A stretch of DNA of 64,000 nucleotides from Stercorarius parasiticus (lineage: Eukaryota; Chordata; Aves; Charadriiformes; Stercorariidae), in NCBI GenBank assembly GCA_013396915.1, contig VWZL01000272.1, positions 343,879 to 407,878 on the forward strand. The letters run 5' to 3'. Position numbers and translations under genes: made by a program. Shown here one piece after another: positions 1-12,622 of the stretch; the first letter of the stretch is position 1; each line of letters opens with the position of its first letter. The notes beneath the pieces were generated by a model. It saw nothing but the letters and a program-made list of their open reading frames with translations. It made no database searches and was not told the origin of the DNA.

Positions 1-2457
1 TAACATGCTTCATTTACTTCAGCCTCTGTTTCTGCCTTTGTAAGAATCAATAGAGAGTTATACCTGCTACAGAGGGAAAGACTGGATGCGTTAGGGAAAG
101 GACCAGTTAACCTGGTTGTTGGAACCTTCTGTGTCTGGCTAAGCAACACAAGTATGTACACACTAGGAGGGTCTTTCATGCCATAAAGCTGCTAAACTCT
201 GAATCCTGTTTCCTGGCTTCTTTTATAGTACAATCTTCAAAGGAATAGTTTTTTTTTTTTGATTGTCATTGATGTGCCTTATGCCAAGAAACTAATTACT
301 CAAAGAGTAGGAGGTAGTAAACACAAAAGGAAATTTCACAGAAGTCACATGAACTTTGAAAATGCAAGCAGCATTATATTGCTTCCCCTGAGTTTGGGTG
401 CCTGAGTGCATAAAAATCCAAGCTTTTCTTATCTCAGACTTCAGTTCATGTCTCTGAGGCATAATTTGTGGTTTACACTCAGTCTCTAAAGGATTTTATT
501 TCACCTCTGCAGTTGAGAAAAATCAGAATTTAGCTGAACTGCTAGTAATCCCTAGGGAAAGTGATCTTTCTGCATTAGGTCAAGATTATTAGAGAGGTAT
601 TCATTGAAGTCCCAGATGAGCAAAGCATTTAAGCTTATGCGTAAGTGCACCACTGTTCTGCAAAGCACTCACTGTGGCATTTAGACATATGTCTAAAGTT
701 AAAAGCTTAAGTACTTTGTTGAATGTGTGGTGCCTGCTAAATCGATGGCTGTGTTGTCTGAAATGGGTTTTGCCTCAAATATTTGTGAAAGGTAAGGCCA
801 GTCTTTCTAGTTTGTTATCCCACTGTTGTGTGGACTGCAAAATCACTAATGCATAAATACTTTATTCTCAAAAAGGCTCTTTCTTCAACAACTGCAAAAT
901 AAAAATACTTCCAGGCTTTAAGACCTCTATCTTATTCTTCTCTTTCCATGGAATGGAATTCCTATCTTATTTCTGTCCATCTCTCAGAGTTCCTGAACTT
1001 ATCTGATACTAAAATGGAATGGGAACACAGGCTACTCCTTCAAAAATATCTAAATAAAGTTCAACTAAGCAATGGCGTATTTCTGACCTTTCTGACAAAA
1101 ACATCAAACTGTCATTTAATATGAACCAAATTAAAGAATCACTGTGATAACTCTCCACCACATATTTTACTTAAATCAAGTTTATACAAGCCACTGAATT
1201 TGTACTAGTATAATTCATGGAAACAGCTTCATCAGACTCCTGCTTCTTTTAAGTAATTTATTATCAAAACCAACCGAATGTGAAACAGTTGCAATTTGAG
1301 GTCCGTGAATTGTAAGGATTTATGTGATAAAAAATTATTCAAGCTTTATATCATTTTTCCTGAGTTAGCATTCATAGACCTATGTCTTTAACCTTTATGT
1401 CCTTTCATAAATTGTTTGTGTTCATATTTTAAGGATAGCGGTCCATAAAAAGTTGCTATATCAAGGTTATTTGATTTCTATGTGAAGCTTTTATGTAGAA
1501 GTCAAAGAACACCAGAAGATTAGTAACCTATTTAAGATAAAAGTACATCCAGTTGAAAGGTTAGATATGATCCATGTAGTTCTGCATGAGAGACATAATA
1601 TAGGTGGGTGAACAGAAATTCGATGTTAATGCAGGTTTTGCAGATTATGGGCAAAATTCAATGGAGTGGCACCTTTAAGCAATCTAAACTTGGCACAAGA
1701 ACATTTCTTTCAATAAGCCATTTCTGAATAAAAGCCTTAGAAGAGAAAAATATCCCATGTCTGCCATATATCTTCCTTTACACAGTTTCCTGCTCTTCCC
1801 ACCACTGCTTAATGACTCCAACAACCACTTCCAGGCCTGCCCTTCTTCACACTTACCAGTAGAGACACTCGCACATTTGGCATCAGTTTAATCATGAGGG
1901 AGTTTCTCAGATGAAGGTGGTTACAGCTGAAGCAATTGTAGAACTATAAAACATTGTACTTGCAGAATATCTGCACCATCTGAAATTATGTGAATGTATG
2001 CCAAATTCATGAAACTGGTTGGAATTTACTTAAAAGAAACCAAATTTTCTTCTTGTGACATTTTCTAAACAACAGAGTTTTATTTCTAAGTGTTTTGGAG
2101 ACACTTTCTCTGTTTTCACAAATTTACTTGGTGGTGTAATGATTTATTCCAAATTTAGGGAAGCATTCCATTAGACTGGAAAAGTAAACTTGGGAAAGGA
2201 GGATACTTTTTGTACTACTGCAAAGAAACAACCCCATAGCCTACAACTAAACTTGACATGATCAAAAAAAGGTCTTTTTTAAAGTTGTTTTTGCTTATTG
2301 ATGAAACAAATCATTAGCTACTCTTTACATGCACATCTTTGGGCTTTGTGAGAGATGAAATTTGGGATTTAGATGATGTTGGTCTTCCTTCTAAAGTAAT
2401 GTATTTCCTGATAAGTTTCCACCCATTTCTGCAATTTCAAAGTTTTGGAAGAGTTGG
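1..2457. other. Unique AT-rich non-coding stretch, nothing recognised
   Basis: No interspersed repeat, RNA gene or convincing exon was recognised. Open frames are at most about 60 codons and look random. The base mix is AT-rich with scattered short A/T runs. It ends at the target-site duplication of the first solo LTR. Confidence 0.6.
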
Positions 2458-2462
2458 CAGGT
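2458..2462. repeat. Target-site duplication, left copy (CAGGT)
   Basis: The five bases CAGGT sit directly before the TG start of the solo LTR. They are repeated exactly at 3402-3406 after its CA end. This is the host sequence duplicated at integration. Confidence 0.85.
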
Positions 2463-2771
2463 TGAATTGGATGTTGGTGTCCAGGTACTGGCAGTGGGGG
2501 GTGCTGCAGGGGTGGCCTCTGTGAGGAGAGGCAGGGGCTGTCCCATGCTGGACACAGCTGGTTCCAGCCACCTCCAGAAGACCCACCACGGGGCACAGCT
2601 GAGCCTGTCAACGAAGATAGTGATACCAGCCTCTGGGAAAACAGATTTAAGAAAGAGCAAAACCAACAGAAAGCAGAGAGGAGTGAGGGGAAAGGAAAAA
2701 GTGTGAGAAAACTCTGCAGACACCAAGGTCATAGAAGAGGAGAAGGGGCTCCAAGAGCTGGAGCAGAGACT

Positions 2772-2990
2772 CCCCTGCAGCCCATGGAGGAGACCATGGT
2801 GGAGCAGGTTGTCCCCCTGCAGCCTATAAAGAACCATGTTGGAGCAGATATCTGCCCTGCAGCTTGTGGAAGACCCCACGCTGGAGCAGATGGATGTGAT
2901 ATCAAGGAAGCTGCAGCCTGTGGAGAGCCCACGCAGGAGCAGGCTTCTGGCAAGAGCTGCTACCTGTGGAGAAGAGCCCATGCAGGTAGC
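2772..2990 (+). repeat. Degenerate ~42-bp tandem array inside the LTR
   Basis: Successive units start with a CTGCAGCC-like block, continue with TGGAG..CC and end in GGAGCAG. Starts are near 2775, 2817, 2857, 2909 and 2957. Units vary in length and sequence, so this is an old, diverged minisatellite-like array. Because a unit is close to a multiple of three, it leaves open frames with repeated Leu-Glu-Gln-like triplets on one strand. That explains the unusually long open frames here without any gene. Confidence 0.7.
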
Positions 2991-3209
2991 AAGGGAAAGA
3001 GTGAGGAGGAAGATGAGGCAGAGAGGAGCTGTTATGAACTGACCATAACCCCCATTCCTCATACCACTGTGATGCTCAGGTTACCGGGGGTCGTAGAGCA
3101 TCTGGGAGTTAAGGAGTGAAGCTGAGTCTGGGGAAAAGGCAGCGTGGTGGAAGGGATTTGTTTCAATGTTTGTCTTTGTTTCTCACCATCCAAATCTATT
3201 TTAATTCTC

Positions 3210-3215
3210 AATAAA
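3210..3215 (+). promoter_or_regulatory. LTR polyadenylation signal AATAAA
   Basis: An AATAAA hexamer lies about 190 bp before the 3' end of the solo LTR, where R/U5 is expected. It sets the element's orientation. Whether it is used today cannot be told from sequence. Confidence 0.55.
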
Positions 3216-3401
3216 TTAAATTAATCTGCTGCAAGTTCAGTCTGTTTTGCCTGTGACAGTAATTGGTAAGTGATCTCCCTGTCTTTATCTTGACCCATGA
3301 GCATTTTCATCCAATTTTCTACCCCTCACCTGTTGAGGAGAGGGAGTGGGAGAGCAGCTGGGTGGGTGTCTGGCTGTAGTCCAAGACTACAGCTCACCAC
3401 A

Positions 3402-3406
3402 CAGGT
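3402..3406. repeat. Target-site duplication, right copy (CAGGT)
   Basis: This is the exact partner of 2458-2462. The two perfect copies argue that the solo LTR arose by LTR-LTR recombination of one provirus at this site. They also suggest an insertion young enough for the duplication to survive. Confidence 0.85.
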
Positions 3407-5030
3407 GAAGCTTGTTGTGACCTTTCTGCATTATGTTTAAGACTATGAAATGAAATCTTATGTCTGCCTTGGTCATCCCACTTGTTACTATTTTTGTCTT
3501 GGTTGTCCCCTGTGGACAGTCAATTATGAGAACCATAACTAAGCCGTACACAGAATATGCCAAAACACAGCTACTGTCTGGATCTTTTTCTTAGTGTCAT
3601 TAATTTATTATTGACGGTTGCATTTCATGCTCTGATTACTTAGATAAAACAGAGTTAAGGTTAAATTCAGTGGGATATATTTATCCTTCCAGTGGTTATT
3701 TCTGTCTTGTTCCCAGAGGAACAAAAATCTGTTAAAGAAATCTACTCTATCTGAGGTATAGTTTTATAAGATGCAATGATTCTTTAACTCATCTGTCGTA
3801 ACCAATTAAGTTTATATCAAATCACACAATTAGCAATAAACCACTAAGGTTTAAGACAAAGTATTTAAAATTGATAACAGCTGTAATTGTTTAATAACTA
3901 CAAATACCTAACTATGCTACTAAAACAATTACAATCAGGTACCAATCCTAATATCTGTACCAGATGCTCTTAAGTCTTGCTTTCCTTTGGATATAAAACT
4001 GAACTATGTGAATACTTGAAAACCAAGGAACAATCTCTTGTGACAATAGTGTTTCCTGAACATAAAATTTGTTTTAGAGAACAGCATTGCTCAAAATACA
4101 ATGGGTGAGAAAATTAATCATTTAAAAGTCATGACAAAGTTTAATCATGACAGATTAAATTAAGTAGACAAGTCTGTAACACCAAGTCAAAACCAGATGT
4201 GATAGATGGCATTTTTTCAGATGGTATAATTTTCTTACTTGTTCCCTAATTACTTCCTCTGACTATGTTTTCTTCTGTTAAAAGTCTGGGGGTAGTAGAC
4301 AGAAATGTGTTGCGCAGAGCCAACCTGAGTTTTTTTGGGAGGACAGTGACTGCACTTTCGCAAAGTGGGATGAGTGCCTGGACCCAGGAGAAGAGTCCAG
4401 GGAAAAGGAAGGGTCAGGTAAGAACGGGGTCAGAAGGGGCAGGAAGGCAGCAGCACCAGCAGAGCCTGGGAAGCTCCTCATAAGTGCATGGATCAAACAT
4501 GCAGCCAAGACTCATAGGTAATGAAAAGAAATAAACCTTTTCTAGGTATGCAAGATGTACTGTATTCTACGAAGCCATTAGAAAGGGGCTGGAAAGAAAC
4601 CAAGACTGCAGAAAAGAACATGCCTTAACTACAAAGACATACAACAGACACAGGTGAATCCTACAAAAATTCTTAAATGTGTGATGTTTTGGGTATGTTC
4701 ACAGTAAAGACTTTCTGCATACAGCATGAAAACTCTGAAACTTCAGAGTTAGGGCTGACTTGCTGTTCCTTCACATCTTGTCAAGCAAATAACCTCAAAT
4801 AATCAGTTTCATGCAGGAAGAATAGATAATGATATTACTTGTATTTTGTGAAAGATGTCACAATTATTATTTCTTAATCATTGAGAAGGAAATAATATAA
4901 TTGCTGACATTCTGCGAGTTACTGGATGAAAGCAAATAATAGAAAAAGTTTTCTGTAAATCTACCCATCTGCTTGACACTCGTTCTAACTTCTTTTATGA
5001 ATTCTTTATATTTGTCTTTATCCTCTTTTT

Positions 5031-5046
5031 ATATACATATATATAT
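5031..5046. repeat. Short AT-dinucleotide run
   Basis: Alternating A/T with one C interruption over 16 bases, within a T-rich context. Confidence 0.7.
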
Positions 5047-6248
5047 GAACTGATTATCTTATTCTCTATAAAGCTTTCCTTGGAGCATTCTACCAGCCAT
5101 TTCTTATATCTCTGAATTTCCATCAACTATTTTTTTACTTAGGTAACATGTAGTCCTTAGAAAGAAAGAATGCTCTTCTGATGAAGAAACTGGGAAAGGG
5201 GGCTGGGTTTTGTTCTTGGCTCAGCTAGTGGCTTTTACTATGCTACCAGGTAAGTTACTTAAGGTGAGATTCAGAAAAACACTTAAACTCATAAACCACA
5301 ATGACAGTGTATGTTCTTAGCAGAGAAACACAGAATTTGTCTCTAGGCCAATTAGGCACCTCAGATATTGCAAATGCCTCTGTTTTAGTTAAGTGTCAGA
5401 ACTTGTTCAATAACCATACCTAGAAGCATTCCTGCTTAATTTTTTATGCTGAGTATTCAGGTGACAATTTTTTCCCCCAAGGATTTCTGTAATTCAGAGA
5501 CAAGGTTCTTCATTGTTGTATACTCAAAGACTTATCTAAACCTCTTTTAAAACTAGCACTCACTTATCACACAGAGTTCAACTCAAAAGAATGAGCTCAT
5601 GCTCCTTATTTTTCCATCAAATTACAGTTGAGAGGCTTTTCTCTTTCAGGAAGGGAGAAACCTGGATCCTTGGCCTTCTGCAGCCTCCGGGAACTGCAAT
5701 CCCTACTGCCACTTCATAGGGTGGCCTAAACACCATGCGGAAGGTTAACCTCAATGGAAACCTCCTTCCCACCTGCCTACTGACTGGATAGTCAGAACGT
5801 CACCAGGGAGAAACCTCAGATAAACCATGGGGCTAATACAGAGTAATATGCTAATACAAAAACAGTCCTGTGATTTGGATTTAAAGTTCAGAACTGTTCT
5901 GTGTTAGGTAAACAGTCATTTTCTTTAAACCATTCTCTGCATCTTTGGAATGGAGGTAACTTTTCTATACCTGTTTAAAGTATTGAACTAGTTGATATTT
6001 TTGAAATGCTTTTATTAATTGAAAAATTATGTAGTTTAGAAAATAAAATGTGTCTTTGAAGCCTATTGACTTTTTGAAAACTTCTACTATTCATAATATT
6101 TTTATAACTATTTTATTTACTTTTTTTTTTCTTCCAAATTGACAGACCATTATGTGGTCTCTGTTTTTCATTTATATGGGACTTTTAAAATGAAAAACAT
6201 CACTCATGGTTTCAGGTAGATTTGGGTTTTATGGTTTTTTTTGTTGTG

Positions 6249-6263
6249 TTTTTTTTTTTTTTT
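6249..6263 (+). repeat. Poly-T tract (T15)
   Basis: Fifteen consecutive T residues follow a TTGTTGTG lead-in. It could be the reverse-strand A-tail of an old retrocopy, but no recognisable body is attached. It is listed only as a homopolymer. Confidence 0.8.
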
Positions 6264-9200
6264 GTCAGATCCTTGAAAGGGAAACAACTTTGACATCTGG
6301 AGGTTTTTATCATAGAAAAACCAGCCAGTTCTAACTGTATATTGTGTTCCTCTAGCATCAGTCATTTTTCATTCTGACCTTCCTGATCGTACCTTGTGGC
6401 AATAATTTATATTAATTGGTTCTCTCATATTTCTTATGTCTAAGATACAGTAACATATGATTATAAAATACTTTTATCCTGGTTATATATATGTTCATCT
6501 GTACACCTTTGACTCAGTGTCATGTCTTTTTAAAATTTCTGAGTAGTATCTTGCTGACATTGACAACTAGATGTAAATTTTGCCCTCGGTGATTCAAAAC
6601 AGTATACCAAACAGTTATCTCTGCAGTCTGTCTTGAGTACAGGCAGAAAGTATGGCATGTTAGGCTGCTGTAACTATCAGAATAAGTTTAGTCTGATGGC
6701 TCCTGGACAGTAGAGGTGTGTGAGTGAAGTCTGAACATATTGAGAAAGGGTGATGCAAACAACAGAAGGAAGACCATTACAGCCATGTTTTCGGAGAGGC
6801 ACATTGATCTTTCTGTTACCAGTTAGTTTATGTACTGAATAGCAATATATATGAGTGAATAATTCTTCAGTGAATGACGCCCCCAAACAACAGAGGATTT
6901 AAAGTAAAAGATTAACAGGGTTATCACTTGTTGTACCAATTACCAGGAGAGTAAGAGATAACTCACTTATCACCAGTTCATTGTTAACTTAGTGAGAAAA
7001 CTGGCATTGTTACACTAAAGGATTATCTGATTGAAATGATATGGCTTTGCATTAGTCTTGTAGTGGAATTCCTTTTAGATGAATACCAGCTTCATTCCAA
7101 TCACCTTTATGAAGGATATTGTAAGTCCCTAGAGAAAAAAGAAAGACTTATTAAGCTAGTAAAATATTTTTGATGTACAGGTGCCTATTTACTTCAGGAT
7201 TAACATAACACACTGGAAACTATTTGTCCTTCCTCTAAGTGGTGAGAGAGGTGAGATTTTAGATTAAAATGAGATAATCTGAAGGCTACCTGTTCTCCAG
7301 TAGACTAAGTCTTCTTCTTCTCTGCTGCAAACTATACCATGTTGCCACAGTCTTGCAGCAGTTGGCTGCGTGATGAGCTAATGCAGAGTTAAACTGGAAG
7401 AAAAATATTCACTTTTCCCAGTTTTCTGCAAGGTTAGACCACTGCTGCATGGTTGGTATCCCTGAAGAGCAAAACTAGTGCAAAAAAGGCAGGTGAAGTG
7501 ACTGATCAGAGGCAGCTCTGCGTTACATTCCTGGGTATCCATCCTGGTAAGTGTGAAGCCTCATTCTGCTTGTAGTGTAGTGATTCTGAAATTATTTGTT
7601 CTCAGTTCTGGTAGTCTAATGAAACACTACACTTTATTAAGAATGAGTGACTTCATTCACAAGTAAATGAAAGGCTCATGCGTTGATTTGATGGTACAAC
7701 AAATCTGGCTATAGGGCGCTCTGCACTGGATGAAAATCATTATAGGCACAAGGCATAAAGTACTGCTCCAGTATAAACTTCTTTTATTTGTTCAAGTCAG
7801 TTCAAATATTTTCTTCAGTTAACTTTATATAAGAAATCTTTACTCTGGATCAAGTACTATTTGACGAGGCCACTCTATACCAGGTTATTTGTTGTCTGTT
7901 CTCCCACAGCCAGAAAAAAAACAATGTAAGGTCCCTAGTGTGTACTCTGGCTAATTTGACAGACTTGTGAGCTTGTGCTTTACTGCCTCCTTATCAGGTT
8001 GCCTGTTAGTGGCTCTTATTATAACGGACAGTATAATGTAGACTCATAAAATCTTCCAGTTTAGTTTTATCCAAAAGAAATACAGGCTGTACACTCCCAG
8101 ATTTCTTTACAATGTGAACACAGAATTCAGGGACCTGAAGCTCTAAGAAAACCACCAGTTATCAGGAGACTTCAGACGAACAATACTGACTTTTGTTGTG
8201 TCAGACTATAATTCAATATGAAGGCTGTTATTTGTTACTATGACAAACTTATACATACACAAGCTTTTATGTACCCTTCAAAGGCACAAGAACATATTAA
8301 ACCAGTTACACTTGTGACCATCTGGAGAATCTCCACAGATTTTTTCAAAAAGTTTTTTCAGACTTAAATTAGAGTATTTAAGAACATGTTTTTGCCCTTT
8401 ATTCCTTGCCTCAAGGAGCCCATAATCAAATTCACACAAATGTCATAGATGAAGCAAAGAAAGAAAGAGAGAAGACGAGGAAACTTTCACTAACTGATCT
8501 CCGTGAAAGATCTATATCTTATGGAAAGATTTGAAAGGAGCATTTTAGCAGACAAAGAAATAGCAATCTGCTCCAAAAACATAAATAACTATATTCATCC
8601 ATTCAAAATTATATAATTAGCTTTAGTATAGTGGACTCAGACTTTGGTTTCTTCTTTTTTTCGTTCCTTTTGATGATGAACCAAATGTAAGAGAAGCAAA
8701 GTTTGAAGAAAGAGAAAGTTTCTCTTGGTGATGTTGATAAACTTGTAGATATGTTCATCGTGTACCAAAAGTAATGCTTAAATTGCCACACCTGTTTGGC
8801 TACTAGCTTTGAACATGTTCCCAAGTGTTAGTATTTTGGCTTAAGTGGTGAATGAGCCAGCTATCTTCCTTGCAGGATGAAATTGGCTCCGACTCCAATC
8901 TCAAATACAGATAAAAGGAAGCATGCATGTGACCAAGAGGACAATATTCCCAAAGGTCTGTCCTTTAAAAAAAAAAAATAAAAATCAATGGATCTAACTG
9001 AAGAAATTACAGTCCCCTACAGTTTCCTTTAAGTGTCATCACCTTCACTGTAATACTGCCACTAGGAAATGTGAATAATTCATTCCCAAATATCCTGTTA
9101 GACTGACTACCTGTTAGCTCAGTAGGGCAATGGAATGCCAGAATGCGATTTTATAATCGAAAGAGACAGTGTGTGAGATTTGTCCATATGACAAGTATCC

Positions 9201-11671
9201 ACTCCTGAACTACTGTTCTTGATGCCATTTATATTCAATGGTGGGAAGAGGCATCTGTATGGTACAGTTAGTTTCAACCTATTGAAAATAGCTGAAACTG
9301 ATCAATGGCATTGTGCCCTTGGAGTGTACATGTCTTCTTGTCAAGGAAGGAGCTTGGATATTCTGATCAAAATTCAGATATCTACAATACATACAGGCAT
9401 ATAAAATTAGATGTAATAATCTCACTTTAATAATCATACTCCAGGTCAGGTTTTCATGATTCGATGTGGGGACAAAAACTTGGTGCTTACAGCTAAAGTT
9501 GCATAAATCTTCAGACAGGACAGGAAAAACAGTGCATATCCAAAATTTCTGGCATTTCATGATATAAAGAGGTCTCAATAAGCTGTATTGTAACAAGGCT
9601 ATGTATTCACATTAAAAATCTCAGCATCTGCTGTAGTTTCAGGTGCCTAGCACCTAGATCTGTTATGCTCTCTCTTCTGTTATGACAGTCATCGGATATA
9701 CTCATCTTTCCAGATGAATGAACTCTTACACATTCATTGTATATACCAGGCAACTAGGAGAAGCAAAAAGAAAAGAAATGACCCTAGGGTTGAAGTAGAG
9801 CTCTGGCAGAGCTGCTGAAGTTTGCAGTTCATGATGATACAGTAAAATTAGAGGGATGAATTTTCCATACTGATAAAGCAGCAAGAAAGTTGTGCTGCGT
9901 ATCTGTCAGTAGCCATCAAGCAGCTGGTTGTGAGACTTCTTGATTGTGAGAAGAAGAAGTTGAGCTGATCGCAAAACATGGAGGATAAGTTATCTTTCTT
10001 CCCTTTTACTAATGAACAGGAAGTAGACAATGCTTGGTAGACATCTGATACCTCCCAACCCTCCTAGAAGAATATAGCAACATTTCCCTGTCAGTCTACC
10101 CAGGATGGAACAGTGACTCAGAGGACCTTGGCCCATAAAAATCCTTTTACTGACATAGATGCTCTCCCACTTCTGTGTTAGTTTAGCTATGCTAACAGTT
10201 CTTGTATTGGCATGTCAAATCTCTTCTAGTAGTTCAACACTTTTCCTCTGCATTCATGAAAGAAAGGAGCTTCTTCAAGCTACTTTATTCTTTTGCTTTC
10301 TTGCTCAGTTGATCTCTTATATGAGCTCAGGAGACAGCTGAACCATTTCTTCTGGCGTGCAAAGCAAGGTTTCTGAGACTAAGACCTGCAACTCCCAGCT
10401 TTTGCAAATAGTAAGCATTGAGTTGTTCATGTGGGCAAGCAGGCAGGATTCCTCTCTTATTCTAGGTAATGGAAAAAATGAATAAAAGATAGAACTGCAA
10501 TAAAAAGGTAGGAAAAAAGCCAAAGGAGACAAATTATAATAACGTAGAGCCTAAATTAACTATAAAAGTTTTACAAGAGCAATAGCTGCCCCTCACCCCT
10601 TTAAGAATGGAAGGCATAGAGTTTCAGCATGAATTCTTTTCACGTTGGAGTTTAAGATTACTGTATAAACCATCCTCTCATAAAATATATATTTAGTAGA
10701 TCTATGCTGGAATACTTCTGGTGAATAGGTAATAGGGGAGAGATTGTACAAATGCTTAAACAGGGCACTTAGAGCTTGCCCTGGGACTTTCAAGAAATAA
10801 ATCATCATAATTATATATTTATCTATGCAGACACCCAACCTTAATTCTGAAACTAAATTGATGGAGCACAAACATATTTCATACTGAAAATTATAGTATG
10901 GAATAGGAAGCTAGAAACTATTTCACATCCAATTTACATCAAGGGTTATGATTTGGAAGCTCATTGTACTTGAGTATGATTTCATTATATTGTCTGATAA
11001 AATAAGTGCATTGTAATCTGCTCTTGATAAACCAGTAACACTTTATTTTTCCAGAACCATCAATGAAAATATAATCTCATTAAAGAGATTATCTATTTAT
11101 GCATGGATTTGTTACGTGACAGACAGGTTTGGCATCAGAATAATCTTCTGTGGACTTTAAATTTCTGACAACCCTACTCATAGCTGGCTCTGGTGTAACC
11201 TTCCTGTGTACCTAAGGTATTTTCTTGTGGTAAGTGTGTGTCTCATCACTTTGTACAATTATTCCAGCTGTCTTTGCATGATAGCATTGCACAGAAAAAA
11301 CAATTTGTCGCCTTCCATAGTGACTTCTGCTATAACCTGCTGAAAATATCTGCCTAGTTTCAGTTTGACTTCAGTAAATACTGCTTAGAAAGTCAGATGC
11401 AGAGCGCCTGTTCTTAGCTCTGTAGTAGCAGGCCTACAGTGGAAACCACTTTTGAGCTCTATTTTTGGTTCTATCACTGACTTCTTGAGTGAGAAAGAGC
11501 AAGTCCTACATTCTCTGCTCAAAGAAGTAAGAAGTAATATACTCAGTCTCCCATTCTCTTTTTCTGCCCCATCTGTCTAACATTTTTAACTGATGTCCAT
11601 TACATATTAATAGAAAATTTTTGTGTTGTAGTGTTCTTTTTTTGGTTGGTTGATATTTTTTTTTCCTCTAG

Positions 11672-12277
11672 TTTACTGGTTATTGGTTGGATAGAGTTAA
11701 TTTTCTTCATAATACCTAATATACTTCTGTGTTTTGGATTTGTGATGAAAACAGTGTTAATAACACACTGATGTTTTAGTTATTGCTGAACAGTGGTGGC
11801 ACAGCAGCATCGCCTTTTCTGCCTCTCATGCTTCACTGCCAGTGAGTAGGCTGGGGGTTCACATGAAGTTGGGAGGGGACACAGCTGGGACAGCTGACCT
11901 CAACTGACCAAAGGGATATTTCATACCATATGATGTCATGCTCAGCAATAAAAGCTGAGGGAAGAAGGAGGAAGGCGAGGAGGGGGAGAAGTTCAGCGTC
12001 ATGGCATTTGTCTTTCCAAGTAATTGTTGCACATGATGGAGCCCTGCTTTCCTGGAGGTGGCTGAACACCTGCCTGCCGAAGGGAAGTAGTGAATGAACT
12101 CCTTATTTTGCTTTGTTTACTCACACAGCTTTTGTTTTATCCATTAAACTGTCTTTCAGAGTTTTTTCACTCTTGATTCTTCATCTGATTCTCTTCCTCA
12201 TCCTGCTGGGGGGGTTAGAGGGGGGTGAGTGAGTGGCACTACGGGGCTCAGTTGCTGGCCAGGGTTAAACCACAACA
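11672..12277 (+). mobile_element. Solo LTR, second avian ERV family (copy 1)
   Basis: This is a 606-bp LTR on the plus strand. Its start aligns with the family's TGTG-CTGG start (mutated here to TTTACTGG) and it ends ...CCACAACA. The flanks are TCTAG (11667-11671) and TCTAC (12278-12282), a 5-bp target-site duplication with one mismatch, again ERVL-like. Core signals are visible: a TATA-like AATAAAA at 11947-11953 just after an ATGATGTCATG block, and an ATTAAA polyadenylation signal at 12143-12148. The same family occurs in reverse at 18324-18907, and the two share the block around the TATA-like motif. No retroviral genes are attached. The open frame at 11833-12069 on the minus strand is a shadow of the LTR. 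Confidence 0.85.
11947..11953 (+). promoter_or_regulatory. TATA-like box of the solo LTR
   Basis: AATAAAA lies mid-LTR, preceded by a CRE-like TGATGTCATG stretch. Its place, well before the ATTAAA at 12143, fits a U3 promoter better than a polyadenylation site. Activity is unknown. Confidence 0.45.
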
Positions 12278-12586
12278 TCTACGCATAAGCTCAGGTGTTA
12301 TTTATCTGTTTCCACAATAAAATTGTTAAAAATGTAGTAGTACAGTTGGTATCTTTCAGTTCTGTATGAACAAGACCAAAAGGATATGGAAACATGATAA
12401 GTTCACAATAATTCTGTAGTTACTGTGAAGAATATTTAATTCATGTGGTATCAGTATCACCAGACCTGTGAAACTCTTTTGTATCATTTTTTCTATATCT
12501 TGTAAACTAATCAAAATGATCATGAGTTCCGAAATCCATAGTAATTTAAAGATATCGCTGAATGTTAATGCAGAATTAGAAGCTAT

Positions 12587-12622
12587 GTTCTTAAAATGCC
12601 TTCTGATGGCATTTTAAGCAAC
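12587..12622. repeat. Perfect 11-bp inverted repeat (hairpin)
   Basis: CTTAAAATGCC (12590-12600) and GGCATTTTAAG (12608-12618) are exact reverse complements around a 7-base loop. Past a single bulged C, GTT (12587-12589) pairs with AAC (12620-12622). It is AU-rich and too short for a canonical microRNA precursor. It could be a cruciform site or the core of a small palindromic element. Confidence 0.7.

Larger units (their letters stand above)
2463..3401 (+). mobile_element. Solo LTR of an avian ERVL-like endogenous retrovirus
   Basis: This is a 939-bp long terminal repeat with no internal retroviral genes attached. It begins TG (2463-2464) and ends CA (3400-3401). It is flanked by a perfect 5-bp direct repeat, CAGGT, at 2458-2462 and 3402-3406. 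A 5-bp duplication fits class III (ERVL-like) integration. A polyadenylation signal AATAAA lies at 3210-3215, followed by a stretch I recognise from avian LTRs (a 'gtctgttttgcctgtgac' block and a final '...caccaca'). The orientation comes from that signal. The middle (about 2772-2990) is a degenerate array of roughly 42-bp units. Compared with the form of this family I remember, part of that array seems to be missing. I recognise the family by sequence but am not certain of its database name. The open frames inside it (for example 2703-3119 plus and 2391-3062 minus) are by-products of the array and are not genes. Confidence 0.85.
3407..11666. other. Unique AT-rich non-coding stretch
   Basis: No interspersed repeat I could name lies in these 8 kb. 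Two patches are richer in G+C than their surroundings: about 4300-4490 and about 5640-5860. Neither has a recognisable protein, and neither is flanked by clear splice sites. A short A/T dinucleotide run lies at 5031-5046 and a T15 run at 6249-6263. The 5210-5260 stretch faintly resembles the core of an old MIR-type SINE, but not enough to call. Confidence 0.5.

Noticed and set aside
2391..3062. 223-codon minus-strand open frame, the longest in the window
   Set aside because: It is antisense to the LTR array, overlaps its 5' boundary and has no known domain. The Ser/Leu/Cys richness reflects the reverse complement of the CTGCAG/GGAGCAG units.
2703..3119. 138-codon open frame with repeated Leu-Glu-Gln-like triplets
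   Set aside because: It lies wholly inside the solo LTR and follows from the ~42-bp tandem array. No recognisable domain.
5210..5260. Faint resemblance to the core of a MIR-type SINE
   Set aside because: Only one short block is similar. Neither a tRNA-like head nor a tail could be seen.
9115..9126. TAGCTCAGTAGG, a good match to a tRNA A box
   Set aside because: No B box at the right distance and the sequence does not fold into a cloverleaf by eye.
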